A DNA stretch of 64,000 nt, from positions 1 through 64,000 of the forward strand of contig JBEKVB010000004.1 of the NCBI GenBank assembly GCA_049514435.1. The letters run 5' to 3'. The translations under genes and the position numbers were made by a program. Below the pieces are notes generated by a model. That model saw nothing but the letters and a program-made list of their open reading frames with translations. It was not told the DNA's origin and searched no databases. The number at the start of each line of letters is the position of its first letter. Positions within the stretch are counted from its first letter, which is position 1. Positions 1-9,088 of the stretch are shown here, in pieces. Source of the stretch: UBA4810 sp002479215 (GTDB taxonomy: Bacteria > Desulfobacterota > Syntrophia > Syntrophales > Smithellaceae).

Positions 1-206
1 CTGCGGGTAACTTCAAAACCATCCATGCCGGGCATCTTTACGTCCAGCAGAATCAGATCGATTTGATTATCAGAAAGTTTCCCCAGCGCTTCTTCACCGT
101 TTGCCGCCTTGACAATTTCATAGCCCTGGGGAACAAGATATGCTTCGAGAAGTTCAATGTTTTGGGGCTCATCATCAACAATTAAGATTACTGGTTTGTC
201 TTTCAT
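1..206 (-). CDS. Response regulator receiver domain, N-terminal part only
   Basis: The first 68 codons of a two-component response regulator are visible; the gene runs off the left edge. The reading shows the acidic pair D11-D12 (motif IVDDEPQNIELL), the likely phosphoacceptor D55 in LILLDVKMPGMDG, and the start of the receiver fold. It would be phosphorylated by a sensor kinase in the cytoplasm. The ATG is preceded by a purine-rich AGAGGTAGAGG, which supports the start. The output domain lies outside the window, so the regulated process cannot be told. Confidence 0.9.
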   Translation of the reverse strand, partial: MKDKPVILIVDDEPQNIELLEAYLVPQGYEIVKAANGEEALGKLSDNQIDLILLDVKMPGMDGFEVTR

Positions 207-605
207 CCTCTACCTCTAAGGTGCGCGTATTTATCGGCTTACCTATAAATCCGGCGTTAGTTATGTCTTTTATCTCTTCTCTACCTTCTACCATTACAGA
301 GAATGTTTATATTGATCTTGTATCACGGGTATGAACCCTGATTCCGTAACACGCTGCGGGGTATCATACCCTCCGCTTCGCGGGATAATTCGACCTGCAA
401 GTTTTAGTGCACTCTGTTTCTGAAACTTGGGTCTCATTACAACTTACCAATTCCGATACGCTTTGCTTTCGGAATTTGAGTTTCACGAATAAAAACCTAA
501 ACACTGGACTTTTGCAGTATAAAACATCTGGAAATCATTTAAAGATGGTACACACAACTTTATGACTAAATATAGCACATCCATATTATTTATCAAAAAG
601 AAAAA
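207..605. other. Intergenic region holding repeat copy A
   Basis: No convincing gene is present. The region holds the double-hairpin repeat copy A (324-493) and the terminator T-tract of the downstream methyltransferase gene at its right edge. Positions 494-590 are AT-rich and show nothing else I can name. It lies upstream of the response regulator, so that gene's promoter must lie here, but I see no clear -35/-10 pair. Confidence 0.5.
324..493 (+). repeat. Dispersed double-hairpin intergenic repeat, copy A
   Basis: Longest copy of a repeat family also seen at 22201-22308, 32524-32610 and 38931-39056. It begins CACGGGTATGAACCC, has a first GC-rich fold (CCGC/GCGG) ending in GGGATAATTC, then the linker ACAACTTACC, then a second hairpin with stem AATTCCGA/TCGGAATT, then TGAGTTTCACGAATAAA. 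The linkers match the other copies while the stem sequences differ. Copy A has about 45 extra bases between the GGGATAATTC and CAACTTACC blocks. The function is unknown; a REP/MITE-like DNA element or a structured RNA are both possible. Confidence 0.75.
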
Positions 606-629
606 GGCCACTCCTAAAAAAAAGTAGCC
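593..629 (-). terminator. Probable Rho-independent terminator of the methyltransferase gene
   Basis: On the minus strand the sequence reads GGCTACT, a T-rich loop, AGTGGCC, then TTTTTCTTTTT. The 7-bp stem has one G-U wobble and is followed by a U-rich tract, as expected for intrinsic termination. It lies about 90 bases beyond the stop of the gene ending at 722. Confidence 0.65.
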
Positions 630-721
630 CCGCTGGCATAAGACCTTAAATCTGGCCGGCTAACATCTACAATTCAGCAATTTCCGATTTGTTTTTGAAT
701 AAAACCCAGCCTAGCTTTTCA

Positions 722-3700
722 TTATTCAAGTTCTATGCATATCTGATCGTTCATATTTCGTGATCGCTTTAACTTTGGTGCTTCGCGGGCTTCATCCGGT
801 ACGGCGGGCAGTTCCGCCTCTGTGAATAAGTCACTTTCCAAAACAGCCTCCAGCAGCAGCTGCTGCTTCGGATACCCTGCCACTGTAATTTCCAGAACCC
901 AGAGGAGTTCGAGAAGTTCACGGGTAAACTCACGCGTCCATACGCGCGGGCGAATGTCGTCAAGCGGTGAAGATTTCTTTCCGCTGCGTTCCCGCATGCG
1001 ATACCCCAACCATGATTGAACAACCTTTAAACCCGATACCTCAAATTCCCATACTGCCAGCGGCACAGGCGCGAATTCGCCGTCACCGACGAGGATTTTT
1101 TTAGTGGTCTCGTCATATTTAAATTCATTTGGATACTTGTTCTCTTGGTCGGATACGGCTTTAGTGCACTGCGCCTTGCCCTTGGGTATCTGGCCTGCCG
1201 GATGGTCGGCGTCTTGCAATCGCTCGCCATAGGTGTGCAGCCAGATCAATTCTTTGCCGAACTCCGACACCTTTGCAAAAAGTTTTTTATCCTTCGTCAG
1301 CGGAACACGCACTTCCTTGCTGGCAAGTTCATCTGCGAATCGTCGCGTATATTCAGGCTGCGCCAGAATGCCGTAAACATACCCGGCGAAATCTTCTGGT
1401 GCTATTTTTTGACCGTATGCTTTATTCAGCAATTCCAATAAGCCCGGCAGCATATTAGGTTGTGAAGCGGCTGCGTCACGATACAGCGGAACAATATCTT
1501 TAGCCCCACGATTCGAGAAATGATCAAGATCAGGAATATGAGCACATGCTGTTAATGCAGGGCCATTGCCCAACGGCTTAGTTATCAAGCTCGTGAGATA
1601 AATCTGCTTATCGCCATGTACCAGCCATAACGGCGGCCTTGGACGTGATATCAAACGATTATCAGCCAATAGATATTGACGGTCAAAAGAACGGTATGAA
1701 TACTTCACGATTGTTTGTATCTTCTCGTCTTTTGAAAGCGTTTTCAGAGCTGGTAATATTTTTTTGCTATCAAACAGGTCTATTTGTTCTAGGGAAATTG
1801 TTCTATCGCCGCTTTCCTTCATTGCGGCAGCGGTATCAGATGATCTTAGAAGTTCCTTCCATCTTGTTTCCAGCAGTTCTTTTGTTGGCGCAATCGGCCA
1901 TGTCCGTTTACACTGCACACCGTTGTTTTGCCATGGGAACAAATCTGTTATACTCAGCCACTGGTCAAACTCATTTGCGGAAACAGGCTTAAACTGCGCT
2001 TGCCAATCACTGGACACAGCTTCCCATTTCAAATCGCTATTTGACGCGATTGCATCGAGGGTAGCAAGTTTCTTTTCGCGTGTTCCTTCTATCCGCGTAT
2101 AGCGCACAGTCGCCGGAGAATCGGGCTGCGGCTTTGCCTTGCGCCACGCAACGAAGATTGCCACCGGGGTCTGGATGGCAAAGACATTTTCATCCCTGCG
2201 CGTCCCGCGGCCTTCCCCGCCCAGGTCGATAATATCGATGTGATCGCAGATGCGGCGCATGTGCTCACGCACGCCGACAAAAGCATCGCCGTCAATGTAA
2301 GATGACGCAGTGATAAAAGACAGAATACCGGGGCCGGTCGCAGTCTTATGTTCAAACACTTTCCAGAGCGACCACCGAATGAAATAGACATAAAGGTTAT
2401 ACAGGTTCTTGAGGTGAACGCCATATCCGGCGTCACGCGCAGGCTTTAAGAATTCTTCAAGGATCGGAGCAGCCTTGTCCTTATCATCGCCATAGCGCAC
2501 CCAACCGCCCGTGAAGGCTGTATTATCTTTACTGCTTGCTTCATGCCGGCCATACGGAGGATTGCCGAGACACACCAACACATGCTCGGATTCTTTTACT
2601 TTCAGCGCCCGCTCATGCTCCTGCGCAATGGGCTTATGAAACAGTGGCGGGGCGGGCGGGATTGTGTGCGGCGACTCCAGCGTATTCGTGAGATAGATAC
2701 CGGGGCCGGTGGAAGGCAGAGAAATCCCCTGCTTGGTCAAAGCCTGAGAGATACGCAACTGTGCCACTGAATACGGGCCGACCATCCATTCAAATCCGTG
2801 AAGATTATGTGTCAGCGATCGAGCGCCACCCTTGACCGCGCCGGGGCCTTCTTCCGCCGCAACCCGTGCCAAGGCATGTTCGATAATCCCCAGTAAATAT
2901 GTTCCCGTACCGGCTGCCGGATCAAGAGTTGATACTCCGGCTTCCACAAATCCCATATTCCGGCCAAGCTGCTTTTGCAGGATTTCGTCGATCAACCGTA
3001 CCTGACACCGGACAACTTCCAGCGGTGTGAAATATACGCCTGCCTCTTTCCGCAACTTGGGATCGTAACTCGCCAGAAAATCTTCATAGAAGAATAGCCA
3101 TGGGTCTTTTGTCGCCGATGTCGCTTGAAGCACGTCCGGCGGTATCTCGTGGATAATACGCTGAGTAATACTTAGAGATGCGCTGATCTCTTTTCGTGCT
3201 TCCTTATCAGTTAGGAATTCGAGCGACCGGGAAAGAAGTGAATGATGATGTTCCAGCGTTTCATAAGTGCTATGCAGGTCCAAAACGTCCGCGCCTTCCA
3301 TCTGACCCAGGAGTAGAGCAAAAACTACTGTTTGAGCGTAGGCGTCAGCAAATTGATCGTCATTGGCATCCGGAAATAGAAGCGCCTTAATCTCTGTCTT
3401 CAGAGAGTGCATGGGCGAAGATGAAATCTTGAGAGAATCGATTACCTCCTCGCGGATCAGGCGGCAAAATGGCGCAAAGAAAGCGGCAAGCTCTTTGGGC
3501 TTATTCGGGACAATCGGCATCCATGCCGTAAAATCGGCAAATAATTGAAAAAGAGCTTTAGCGTTTTCTTCTGATACCGCCTTTTTCCCGTCTGTGCGGA
3601 TATCGCCGCTCAATCTTATACGTTTAGCAGCAAGTTCACCGCTCCTGTATAAAGCCCATTCATTGCCGTCTGTATAGATTAGATTCGGGACATTCTGGAA

Positions 3701-4033
3701 TCGTTTCCACTGTTCGCTGTCATGACCCTTGAAAAGCTCCGGGTTCGCACCCTTCCCCGGTGCTTTCAGTTCTATATACCCGACAGGCAATTTGTCGCTA
3801 TGTGCTGCAAAATCTGGACGACCTAGTCTGCCGTCTAGTCTTGATTCACCTTTCAGGATAATGCTACAGGAAATGATTTTGCCATATGCGGCAAGTAGTT
3901 GATCGACGGGAGATTTCAACTGGTCTTCCGGCTCTCCGTATGACCGTGCCGAAAACTTGGCGGTCAACTGAGCCGCAAATGTTTGGAGAGGTTCGAAAAG
4001 CCTTTTTTGTGGTGCAATATTTTTGAGCATCAT
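722..4033 (-). CDS. Single-chain restriction/N6-adenine methyltransferase (type ISP-like / IIG-like)
   Basis: A 1103-residue protein that should both methylate adenine and cut DNA. The N-terminal ~170 residues carry a PD-(D/E)XK-type nuclease signature (RPDF around D74, then IELK at 87-90). After a helical part come the methyltransferase motifs: GVYFTPLEVV (332-341), SAM-binding DPAAGTGT (371-378) and catalytic NPPY (491-494). The C-terminal third, with RQYLLADNRLISRPRPP, resembles the target-recognition region of type ISP enzymes. No helicase motifs are visible, unlike classical type ISP enzymes, and no separate S, R or M gene flanks it. The ATG at 4033 follows an in-frame stop, so it is the earliest ATG; the ribosome site is poor. 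Likely a horizontally acquired defence gene. Confidence 0.85.
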   Translation of the reverse strand: MMLKNIAPQKRLFEPLQTFAAQLTAKFSARSYGEPEDQLKSPVDQLLAAYGKIISCSIILKGESRLDGRLGRPDFAAHSDKLPVGYIELKAPGKGANPELFKGHDSEQWKRFQNVPNLIYTDGNEWALYRSGELAAKRIRLSGDIRTDGKKAVSEENAKALFQLFADFTAWMPIVPNKPKELAAFFAPFCRLIREEVIDSLKISSSPMHSLKTEIKALLFPDANDDQFADAYAQTVVFALLLGQMEGADVLDLHSTYETLEHHHSLLSRSLEFLTDKEARKEISASLSITQRIIHEIPPDVLQATSATKDPWLFFYEDFLASYDPKLRKEAGVYFTPLEVVRCQVRLIDEILQKQLGRNMGFVEAGVSTLDPAAGTGTYLLGIIEHALARVAAEEGPGAVKGGARSLTHNLHGFEWMVGPYSVAQLRISQALTKQGISLPSTGPGIYLTNTLESPHTIPPAPPLFHKPIAQEHERALKVKESEHVLVCLGNPPYGRHEASSKDNTAFTGGWVRYGDDKDKAAPILEEFLKPARDAGYGVHLKNLYNLYVYFIRWSLWKVFEHKTATGPGILSFITASSYIDGDAFVGVREHMRRICDHIDIIDLGGEGRGTRRDENVFAIQTPVAIFVAWRKAKPQPDSPATVRYTRIEGTREKKLATLDAIASNSDLKWEAVSSDWQAQFKPVSANEFDQWLSITDLFPWQNNGVQCKRTWPIAPTKELLETRWKELLRSSDTAAAMKESGDRTISLEQIDLFDSKKILPALKTLSKDEKIQTIVKYSYRSFDRQYLLADNRLISRPRPPLWLVHGDKQIYLTSLITKPLGNGPALTACAHIPDLDHFSNRGAKDIVPLYRDAAASQPNMLPGLLELLNKAYGQKIAPEDFAGYVYGILAQPEYTRRFADELASKEVRVPLTKDKKLFAKVSEFGKELIWLHTYGERLQDADHPAGQIPKGKAQCTKAVSDQENKYPNEFKYDETTKKILVGDGEFAPVPLAVWEFEVSGLKVVQSWLGYRMRERSGKKSSPLDDIRPRVWTREFTRELLELLWVLEITVAGYPKQQLLLEAVLESDLFTEAELPAVPDEAREAPKLKRSRNMNDQICIELE

Positions 4034-4392
4034 GGGAGGAAAGCTACACTTTCCTGTGGATTATGTCAAATGCGGAGGACAGGAAGGCATGCACTTTTTT
4101 CTTGAGCGGAAAAATAAACAATTTGAACTCGCATGTTTCAATCCGAAATCAATGAGCTCGCACACCAAGCAGAGGTCTAGACTTGTATCTGCTATACGTA
4201 TGGCGTCTCTACTATTCTTGTTCGGGCGTTATCGTCATGCAGGCTTCCGGCAGAGACATAGCTTTCTGATTACCTGTTGCATTCAGACCTCTTTCCAGCT
4301 ATTATAAAAAGCGGCCAAGATTTTGTTCTCTGAATGGCCTTATCTTTTAATATTTGGGGAACCTGTTCAAACCCTTTTTCGTTATTAGCAAT
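4034..4392. other. Intergenic region between divergent genes, nothing recognised
   Basis: This stretch separates the minus-strand methyltransferase from the plus-strand hydrolase and should hold both promoters. The open frame on the plus strand here (to 4307) has no recognisable domain, and its first residues overlap the methyltransferase start, so I do not call it. A weak inverted pair GGCCA/TGGCC lies around 4313-4340. Confidence 0.4.
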
Positions 4393-5373
4393 ATGATTGA
4401 GAGATTATCAAAACAAGATGAGATTGATTTTAAACCTTATTTTCTGGTAAGGAATCCCCATGTACAATCCATTCTCGCCAGTTCTCAATTGCGAACCCCC
4501 CGTAAAAATTCCATGCTGGATAACTCTCAAGAGCTAGTTGTAACTACTTCCACTGGGTCAAAATTGCTTTCTTTTTATTCACATCAAAAAACAAGTAAAG
4601 GTTTGATTATTTTATTGCATGGTTGGGAAGGTTCCTCTTCTTCTGCTTATATTCTGGACGCGGGTGATTTTTATTATAAACTGGGTTTTTCCGTCTGCCG
4701 ACTTAACTTGAGGGATCACGGTGAGTCCCACCATTTAAACGAAGGGCTTTTCCATGGCGCCCTTTTAGATGAAACATTTGATGCAATAAACAAACTGGCG
4801 CAACTGGAAAAGAATTTACCTGTTTACGTTATTGGCTTTTCTATGGGTGGTAATTTTGCTTTACGCATCGCTATGAAGAATTCCCGAATCCCCATACAAA
4901 ATTTAAAAAGCGTTTTTGCCATAAGTCCACCGCTCGACCCTTATAAAACAACACTGGCCATCGATAACGGTTATTTCTTTTATCGCCAATATTTTCTGAA
5001 AAAATGGAAGCGTTCGTTAATCAAGAAGCAACAACTTTTTCCGCAAAAGTATGATTTCAGCAAAATGTTAAAGGCAAAAACCTGTATGGAGCTAACAGAA
5101 GCTGTTATGCCTTACTTTCCAGAGTTCCCATCATACCGGGACTATTTTAATTTATACACTTTGAAAAATGATCTCTTTCAAAACTTTACTTTACCCGTTA
5201 AAATATTTATTGCTGAAGATGACCCGGTTATTCCACAAGAAGACTTTGATACGTTACAGGAAAATAATTTTTTCCAAATTTTCAGGCAAAGCTTCGGCGG
5301 TCATTGCGGTTTTATCGATTTATTTCCATTAGGCTGCTGGTATAACAAAATAATCGCGGATATTATAAATTAA
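4393..5373 (+). CDS. Alpha/beta hydrolase, YheT-like family
   Basis: A 326-residue serine hydrolase of the YheT (UPF0017) group. The family hallmark PYFLVRNPHVQSIL occurs near the N-terminus, the oxyanion region LLHGWEGSSSS follows, and the nucleophile elbow is GFSMGG near residue 150. The acid is probably in AEDDPVIP and the histidine in GGHCGF near the end. Substrates are probably lipid-like esters, but that is family knowledge only. I chose the ATG at 4393; a TTG at 4354 would add 13 residues without a better ribosome site. It starts a tight run with the Nudix gene (11 bases between the genes) and the HAD gene. Confidence 0.85.
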   Translation: MIERLSKQDEIDFKPYFLVRNPHVQSILASSQLRTPRKNSMLDNSQELVVTTSTGSKLLSFYSHQKTSKGLIILLHGWEGSSSSAYILDAGDFYYKLGFSVCRLNLRDHGESHHLNEGLFHGALLDETFDAINKLAQLEKNLPVYVIGFSMGGNFALRIAMKNSRIPIQNLKSVFAISPPLDPYKTTLAIDNGYFFYRQYFLKKWKRSLIKKQQLFPQKYDFSKMLKAKTCMELTEAVMPYFPEFPSYRDYFNLYTLKNDLFQNFTLPVKIFIAEDDPVIPQEDFDTLQENNFFQIFRQSFGGHCGFIDLFPLGCWYNKIIADIIN

Positions 5374-5384
5374 TTTGGATATTT

Positions 5385-6227
5385 ATGGATTTATCCCTTT
5401 TTCATCAAAAGGATTTTTTCCCCTCTTTCGTAACTGATAAATTAGCCGCGGTGATTATCGATTATAAAGAAAAGCATTCTTTAATTGCACAGGCCAACAA
5501 AACAGATTGGTCTCATCTTGAAGCCGGAGTCGTACTTTTACTTCATTACAAATCAAACCAGGAAAATCCCGAATACGTTTTTCAACTAATAAAACGCTCA
5601 GAAAAAGTTAAGCAGGCCGGCGATATCAGTTGTCCGGGTGGTATTCTACATCCGGCAATAGATAAAAGCGTGAGCTTTTTTTTGAAGGCAGGAATAATTC
5701 CAGTTCTGCGGAAACAGATTTTAAACTACGCCATGCATAAAGACAAAAAGACGATTTCGTTAATTCGTCTTTTCTTAACTACCGCTCTGAGAGAGGCCTG
5801 GGAGGAGATTGGTTTAATTCCATTTAATGTTTTATTTTTAGGCGCCCTGCCCTGTTATTCTTTAACTTCGTTTGCCCGAACGATTTATCCTTTGGTATGC
5901 CTTACACCTAATCCTTTCCAATATCGATTAAATTCAGAAGTGGATAAAATTTTGGAAATTCCGCTTAGCTTTTTCTTCCACGACTCTAACTACGCCTCGC
6001 TGGAAATAGAAACTCCTATGGTCAATAGCGCTTCAGGTCAGAACAATAAATTGCCTTGCCTAGTTATTCCTGACAAAACAGGAAACATTGATATTCTTTG
6101 GGGTGCAACTTTTAATATTATAACCAATTTCTTACGCATCATTTCCGATGATAGTTTACCTCTTCCTTCTTCTTCCAGAACAATGAAAAAAGTTTTGTCC
6201 AACAGTTATATCTCCGGAAATCGCTGA
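5385..6227 (+). CDS. Nudix hydrolase, CoA-pyrophosphatase-like, with an insertion in the Nudix box
   Basis: A 280-residue protein related to the NudL/CoA diphosphatase type. The helix of the Nudix box is clear (LREAWEEIGL), and the family's upstream glycine motif appears as GDISCPGG. In ordinary Nudix proteins these lie about 20 residues apart; here roughly 50 residues separate PGG from REAWEE, so the catalytic loop carries an insertion. Metal-binding glutamates of REAWEE are intact. It may hydrolyse CoA or related nucleotide diphosphates. It sits between an alpha/beta hydrolase and a HAD phosphatase, probably in one transcript. Confidence 0.8.
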   Translation: MDLSLFHQKDFFPSFVTDKLAAVIIDYKEKHSLIAQANKTDWSHLEAGVVLLLHYKSNQENPEYVFQLIKRSEKVKQAGDISCPGGILHPAIDKSVSFFLKAGIIPVLRKQILNYAMHKDKKTISLIRLFLTTALREAWEEIGLIPFNVLFLGALPCYSLTSFARTIYPLVCLTPNPFQYRLNSEVDKILEIPLSFFFHDSNYASLEIETPMVNSASGQNNKLPCLVIPDKTGNIDILWGATFNIITNFLRIISDDSLPLPSSSRTMKKVLSNSYISGNR

Positions 6228-6232
6228 TCCTT

Positions 6233-6907
6233 ATGGCTGCTTTAAAAATAAATGGCATTTTTATAAAAACTGTAGTTTTCGACTTTGATGGAACACTGGC
6301 AAAATTAAATATTGATTTTAAACAGATGCGCGATGCCGTTTTGAAACTTATTTCTTCTTACGGTATTGCACGAAATTATCTGCAAACGGATTTTGTTTTA
6401 GAAATGATTAATACATCCAAGGAAATATTAAGTAAGAGTTCCCCCCAAAAAGCTGAAATATTTACTAATAAAGCAATCAAGATGATTGAAGCTATGGAAA
6501 TAGAAGCAGCTATCAATGGCGAATTATTCCCCCAAACAAAGGAATTATTCACCTGTCTTAAATTATCTGGAATTTCTACCGGAGTAATAACCAGAAACTG
6601 TGACAAGGCCATAAAAACTGTATTCCCCGATATCTTATCTTATTGCGAGGTGGTTGTCTGTCGCGATATGGTAAAAAACGTGAAACCTAATCCTGAACAT
6701 TTAAATAAAGCCCTGCAGATGCTAAACACTTCGGCCAATACTACTTTGATGATTGGTGATCACCCTTTAGATATTCAAACCGGTCGTAACGCGGGAACTT
6801 ACACAGCGGGAGTGCTCACCGGACACTTTCGGAAGTCTGATTTTTTAAATGCCGGAGCCGATCTATTGCTCTATAAGGCCAGCGATCTATTAAATATGAT
6901 AAATTAA
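6233..6907 (+). CDS. HAD-family phosphatase, phosphoglycolate-phosphatase-like
   Basis: A 224-residue HAD hydrolase. Motif I is FDFDGTLAKL with nucleophile and acid/base aspartates, motif II is VITRNC, motif III the lysine of KPNPEH, and motif IV GDHPLDIQTGRNAG. A helical cap lies between motifs I and II, as in Gph-type enzymes. The substrate could be phosphoglycolate or another small phosphoester; the sequence does not decide. It begins five bases after the Nudix stop, so the three genes are probably co-expressed. Confidence 0.85.
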   Translation: MAALKINGIFIKTVVFDFDGTLAKLNIDFKQMRDAVLKLISSYGIARNYLQTDFVLEMINTSKEILSKSSPQKAEIFTNKAIKMIEAMEIEAAINGELFPQTKELFTCLKLSGISTGVITRNCDKAIKTVFPDILSYCEVVVCRDMVKNVKPNPEHLNKALQMLNTSANTTLMIGDHPLDIQTGRNAGTYTAGVLTGHFRKSDFLNAGADLLLYKASDLLNMIN

Positions 6908-7003
6908 TTTTCGCCTAAACCCGGGTGACTTGAGCCGTTTATATCCGACCTCCATTGGTATTATTTATTACCTATTTACCGTTATTTTTTGTATTATCTT
7001 TAC

Positions 7004-7033
7004 TTGACAGAATGCGCTATTTAAACTTATTAT
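7004..7033 (+). promoter_or_regulatory. Sigma-70-type promoter for the CoA hydrolase gene
   Basis: TTGACA (7004-7009) and TATTAT (7028-7033) with an 18-base spacer. Transcription would start near 7040 and leave a leader of about 130 bases before the ATG at 7168. The leader has a small hairpin (CGGCA/TGCCG). Confidence 0.6.
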
Positions 7034-7167
7034 TTAAATGTGTGATTTTTATCGGCAAGACTGCCGGAGAATCTCTGAAGTATGAACTTAATTTTATTTT
7101 TTAATCTAAATACTTATTGTGAATTGTGTCGCACATTGTAATTTAATTAAATAGTTGAAACAATTTT

Positions 7168-9063
7168 ATGAAATTAGAAGACTCTCAAAAATATCTCGCC
7201 GCCTATAAGAAAGCTTACCCTGAAAAATTCGCTGCGGAAAATGAAATTTTTAATCACATTCGCCGCGGTGACCATATTTTTGTCGCCTCCGGTTGCGGAG
7301 AACCGCAATACCTTGTTCAAGCAATGACCAGTTATGTCGAATCTCATCCCAAAGCCTTTTTTGATGCTGAAATTATCCATGTCTACTCTTTAGGCATTGC
7401 TCCCTATACTGACGCCAAATATAAAGCAAACTTTCGCCATAATTCTTTTTTTATCGGTAATAATACTCGCGATCCCATCAACAAAGGAATGGCTGATTAT
7501 ACGCCTATTTCTCTTTCGCATGTTCCTTCATTATTGTATAGTGGTGTAATTCGCATTGACGTAGCTCTTATACAAACTTCTCTGCCCGATGATCATGGCT
7601 ACTTTAGCCTTGGCGTCAGCGTGGACATAGTAAAAGCCGCTACAGAAAAGGCGGCAATTGTTATTGCTCAAGTAAACGCTAACATGCCCCGAATTCACGG
7701 TGATAGTTTTCTTCATATTAAAGATGTAGATTTTATTATTCCCTATGATGAGCCGCTCTTGGAACTAACAGGCGCAAAAACAAATGAAACCATTCAAAGA
7801 ATCGGTAAAAACGTAGCGCGTTTAGTGCAGGATGGCGACACCATTCAAGTGGGATTCGGCAGCCTGCCCAATGCCATAATGGTCAATTTGTATAATAAAA
7901 AAAATCTGGGGGTTCATACAGAACTTTTAAGTGACGGTCTGGTGGATTTAATCAAAGCCGGTGTTATCGACAATTCCAGAAAAACCATCGACCGCGGAAA
8001 AACGACTGCCGCTTTCAGCATGGGGGAAAAATCCACTTATGATTTCCTCAATGACAATCCTTCCATAGCATTTAGGACAATAGACTACACGAATAATCCG
8101 TTAGTTATTGCTCGAATTGAAAATATGGTCGCGATTAATAGTGCTTTGGAAATAGACCTCACCGGGCAGGCCACTTCGGAATCGATTGGCAGCATTTTTT
8201 ATAGCGGCGTCGGCGGGCATCAAGATTTCATGAGAGGAGCCCTGCTTTCCAAAAACGGCAAGACTGTTCTCGCTATGAAAGCTACTTCTCGTGACGACAC
8301 TATTTCCCGCATCGTTCCGGCTCTGAAAGAACAGGCGGGAGTAACTCTCAACCGCAGTGATGTTCGCTATATAGTAACGGAATACGGCATTGCGTACTTG
8401 CATGGAAAAAACATCCGGGAACGCGCTATGGAATTAATTTCTATAGCTCACCCTAAGTTCCAGCCATGGTTGATTGAAGAAGCAAAAAAACGTGGCCTGA
8501 TTTTTAGAGATCAAGCTTTTATTCCCGGAAAACGCGGTGAATATCCCGAAGAGTTGGAAACGTTCCGCACTACAAAAACGGGATTACAAATATTTATGAG
8601 ACCTGTTAAAATTAGCGACGAAACCCTCTTGCAGGATTTTTTTTATTCTCTGTCCGATACGAGTTTGCACAGACGGTTCCTCTCTTTGCGCAAAGACATG
8701 CCGCATGAAAGACTACAGGATTTTGTAGTTATTGATTACACAAAAGAAGTTCTCCTGGTAGTTATCACCGGAGATCAAAGCAACCAGATCATTGCCGCTG
8801 TCGGGCAATATGGGATAGACGAAAGCACCCATACAGCTGAAGTTGCGTTTGCTGTGCGCGACGATCAGCAAAACCGCGGTATCGGCTTTGAATTGTTAAA
8901 ATACCTCACTTATCTTGCCAAAAGACAGGGATTACTTGGTTTCACTGCGGAAGTTCTTGTCGATAATAAGCCTATGCTTCATGTTTTCGAAAAAGGCGGA
9001 TTTGACTTGAAAAAAAGATTTGACAGCGGCGTTTACGATTTAATGCTTAAGTTTAAAATATAA
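7168..9063 (+). CDS. Acetyl-CoA hydrolase/CoA-transferase fused to a GNAT acetyltransferase domain
   Basis: A 631-residue two-part protein. Residues 1 to about 460 form the acetyl-CoA hydrolase/4-hydroxybutyrate CoA-transferase fold, with IQVGFGSLPNA, ELLSDGLVDL, SGVGGHQDFMRGA and TEYGIAYLHGKNIRERA. From about residue 475 a GNAT domain follows (MRPVKISDETLL), with acetyl-CoA-binding VRDDQQNRGIGFELL near 562-576. The first part would move CoA between acyl groups or release acetate; the second could acetylate a protein or small molecule. The same domain pairing is known in anaerobic deltaproteobacteria. The gene has its own promoter at 7004-7033. Confidence 0.9.
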   Translation: MKLEDSQKYLAAYKKAYPEKFAAENEIFNHIRRGDHIFVASGCGEPQYLVQAMTSYVESHPKAFFDAEIIHVYSLGIAPYTDAKYKANFRHNSFFIGNNTRDPINKGMADYTPISLSHVPSLLYSGVIRIDVALIQTSLPDDHGYFSLGVSVDIVKAATEKAAIVIAQVNANMPRIHGDSFLHIKDVDFIIPYDEPLLELTGAKTNETIQRIGKNVARLVQDGDTIQVGFGSLPNAIMVNLYNKKNLGVHTELLSDGLVDLIKAGVIDNSRKTIDRGKTTAAFSMGEKSTYDFLNDNPSIAFRTIDYTNNPLVIARIENMVAINSALEIDLTGQATSESIGSIFYSGVGGHQDFMRGALLSKNGKTVLAMKATSRDDTISRIVPALKEQAGVTLNRSDVRYIVTEYGIAYLHGKNIRERAMELISIAHPKFQPWLIEEAKKRGLIFRDQAFIPGKRGEYPEELETFRTTKTGLQIFMRPVKISDETLLQDFFYSLSDTSLHRRFLSLRKDMPHERLQDFVVIDYTKEVLLVVITGDQSNQIIAAVGQYGIDESTHTAEVAFAVRDDQQNRGIGFELLKYLTYLAKRQGLLGFTAEVLVDNKPMLHVFEKGGFDLKKRFDSGVYDLMLKFKI

Positions 9064-9088
9064 CTTATCTTAGAAAGATTTATATTTG

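Noticed and set aside
722..4033. BREX PglX or DISARM methyltransferase
   Set aside because: No other BREX or DISARM genes flank it, and the protein has its own N-terminal nuclease motif.
4023..4307. Plus-strand open frame of 94 codons before the hydrolase
   Set aside because: It overlaps the methyltransferase start, has no ribosome site and no recognisable domain.
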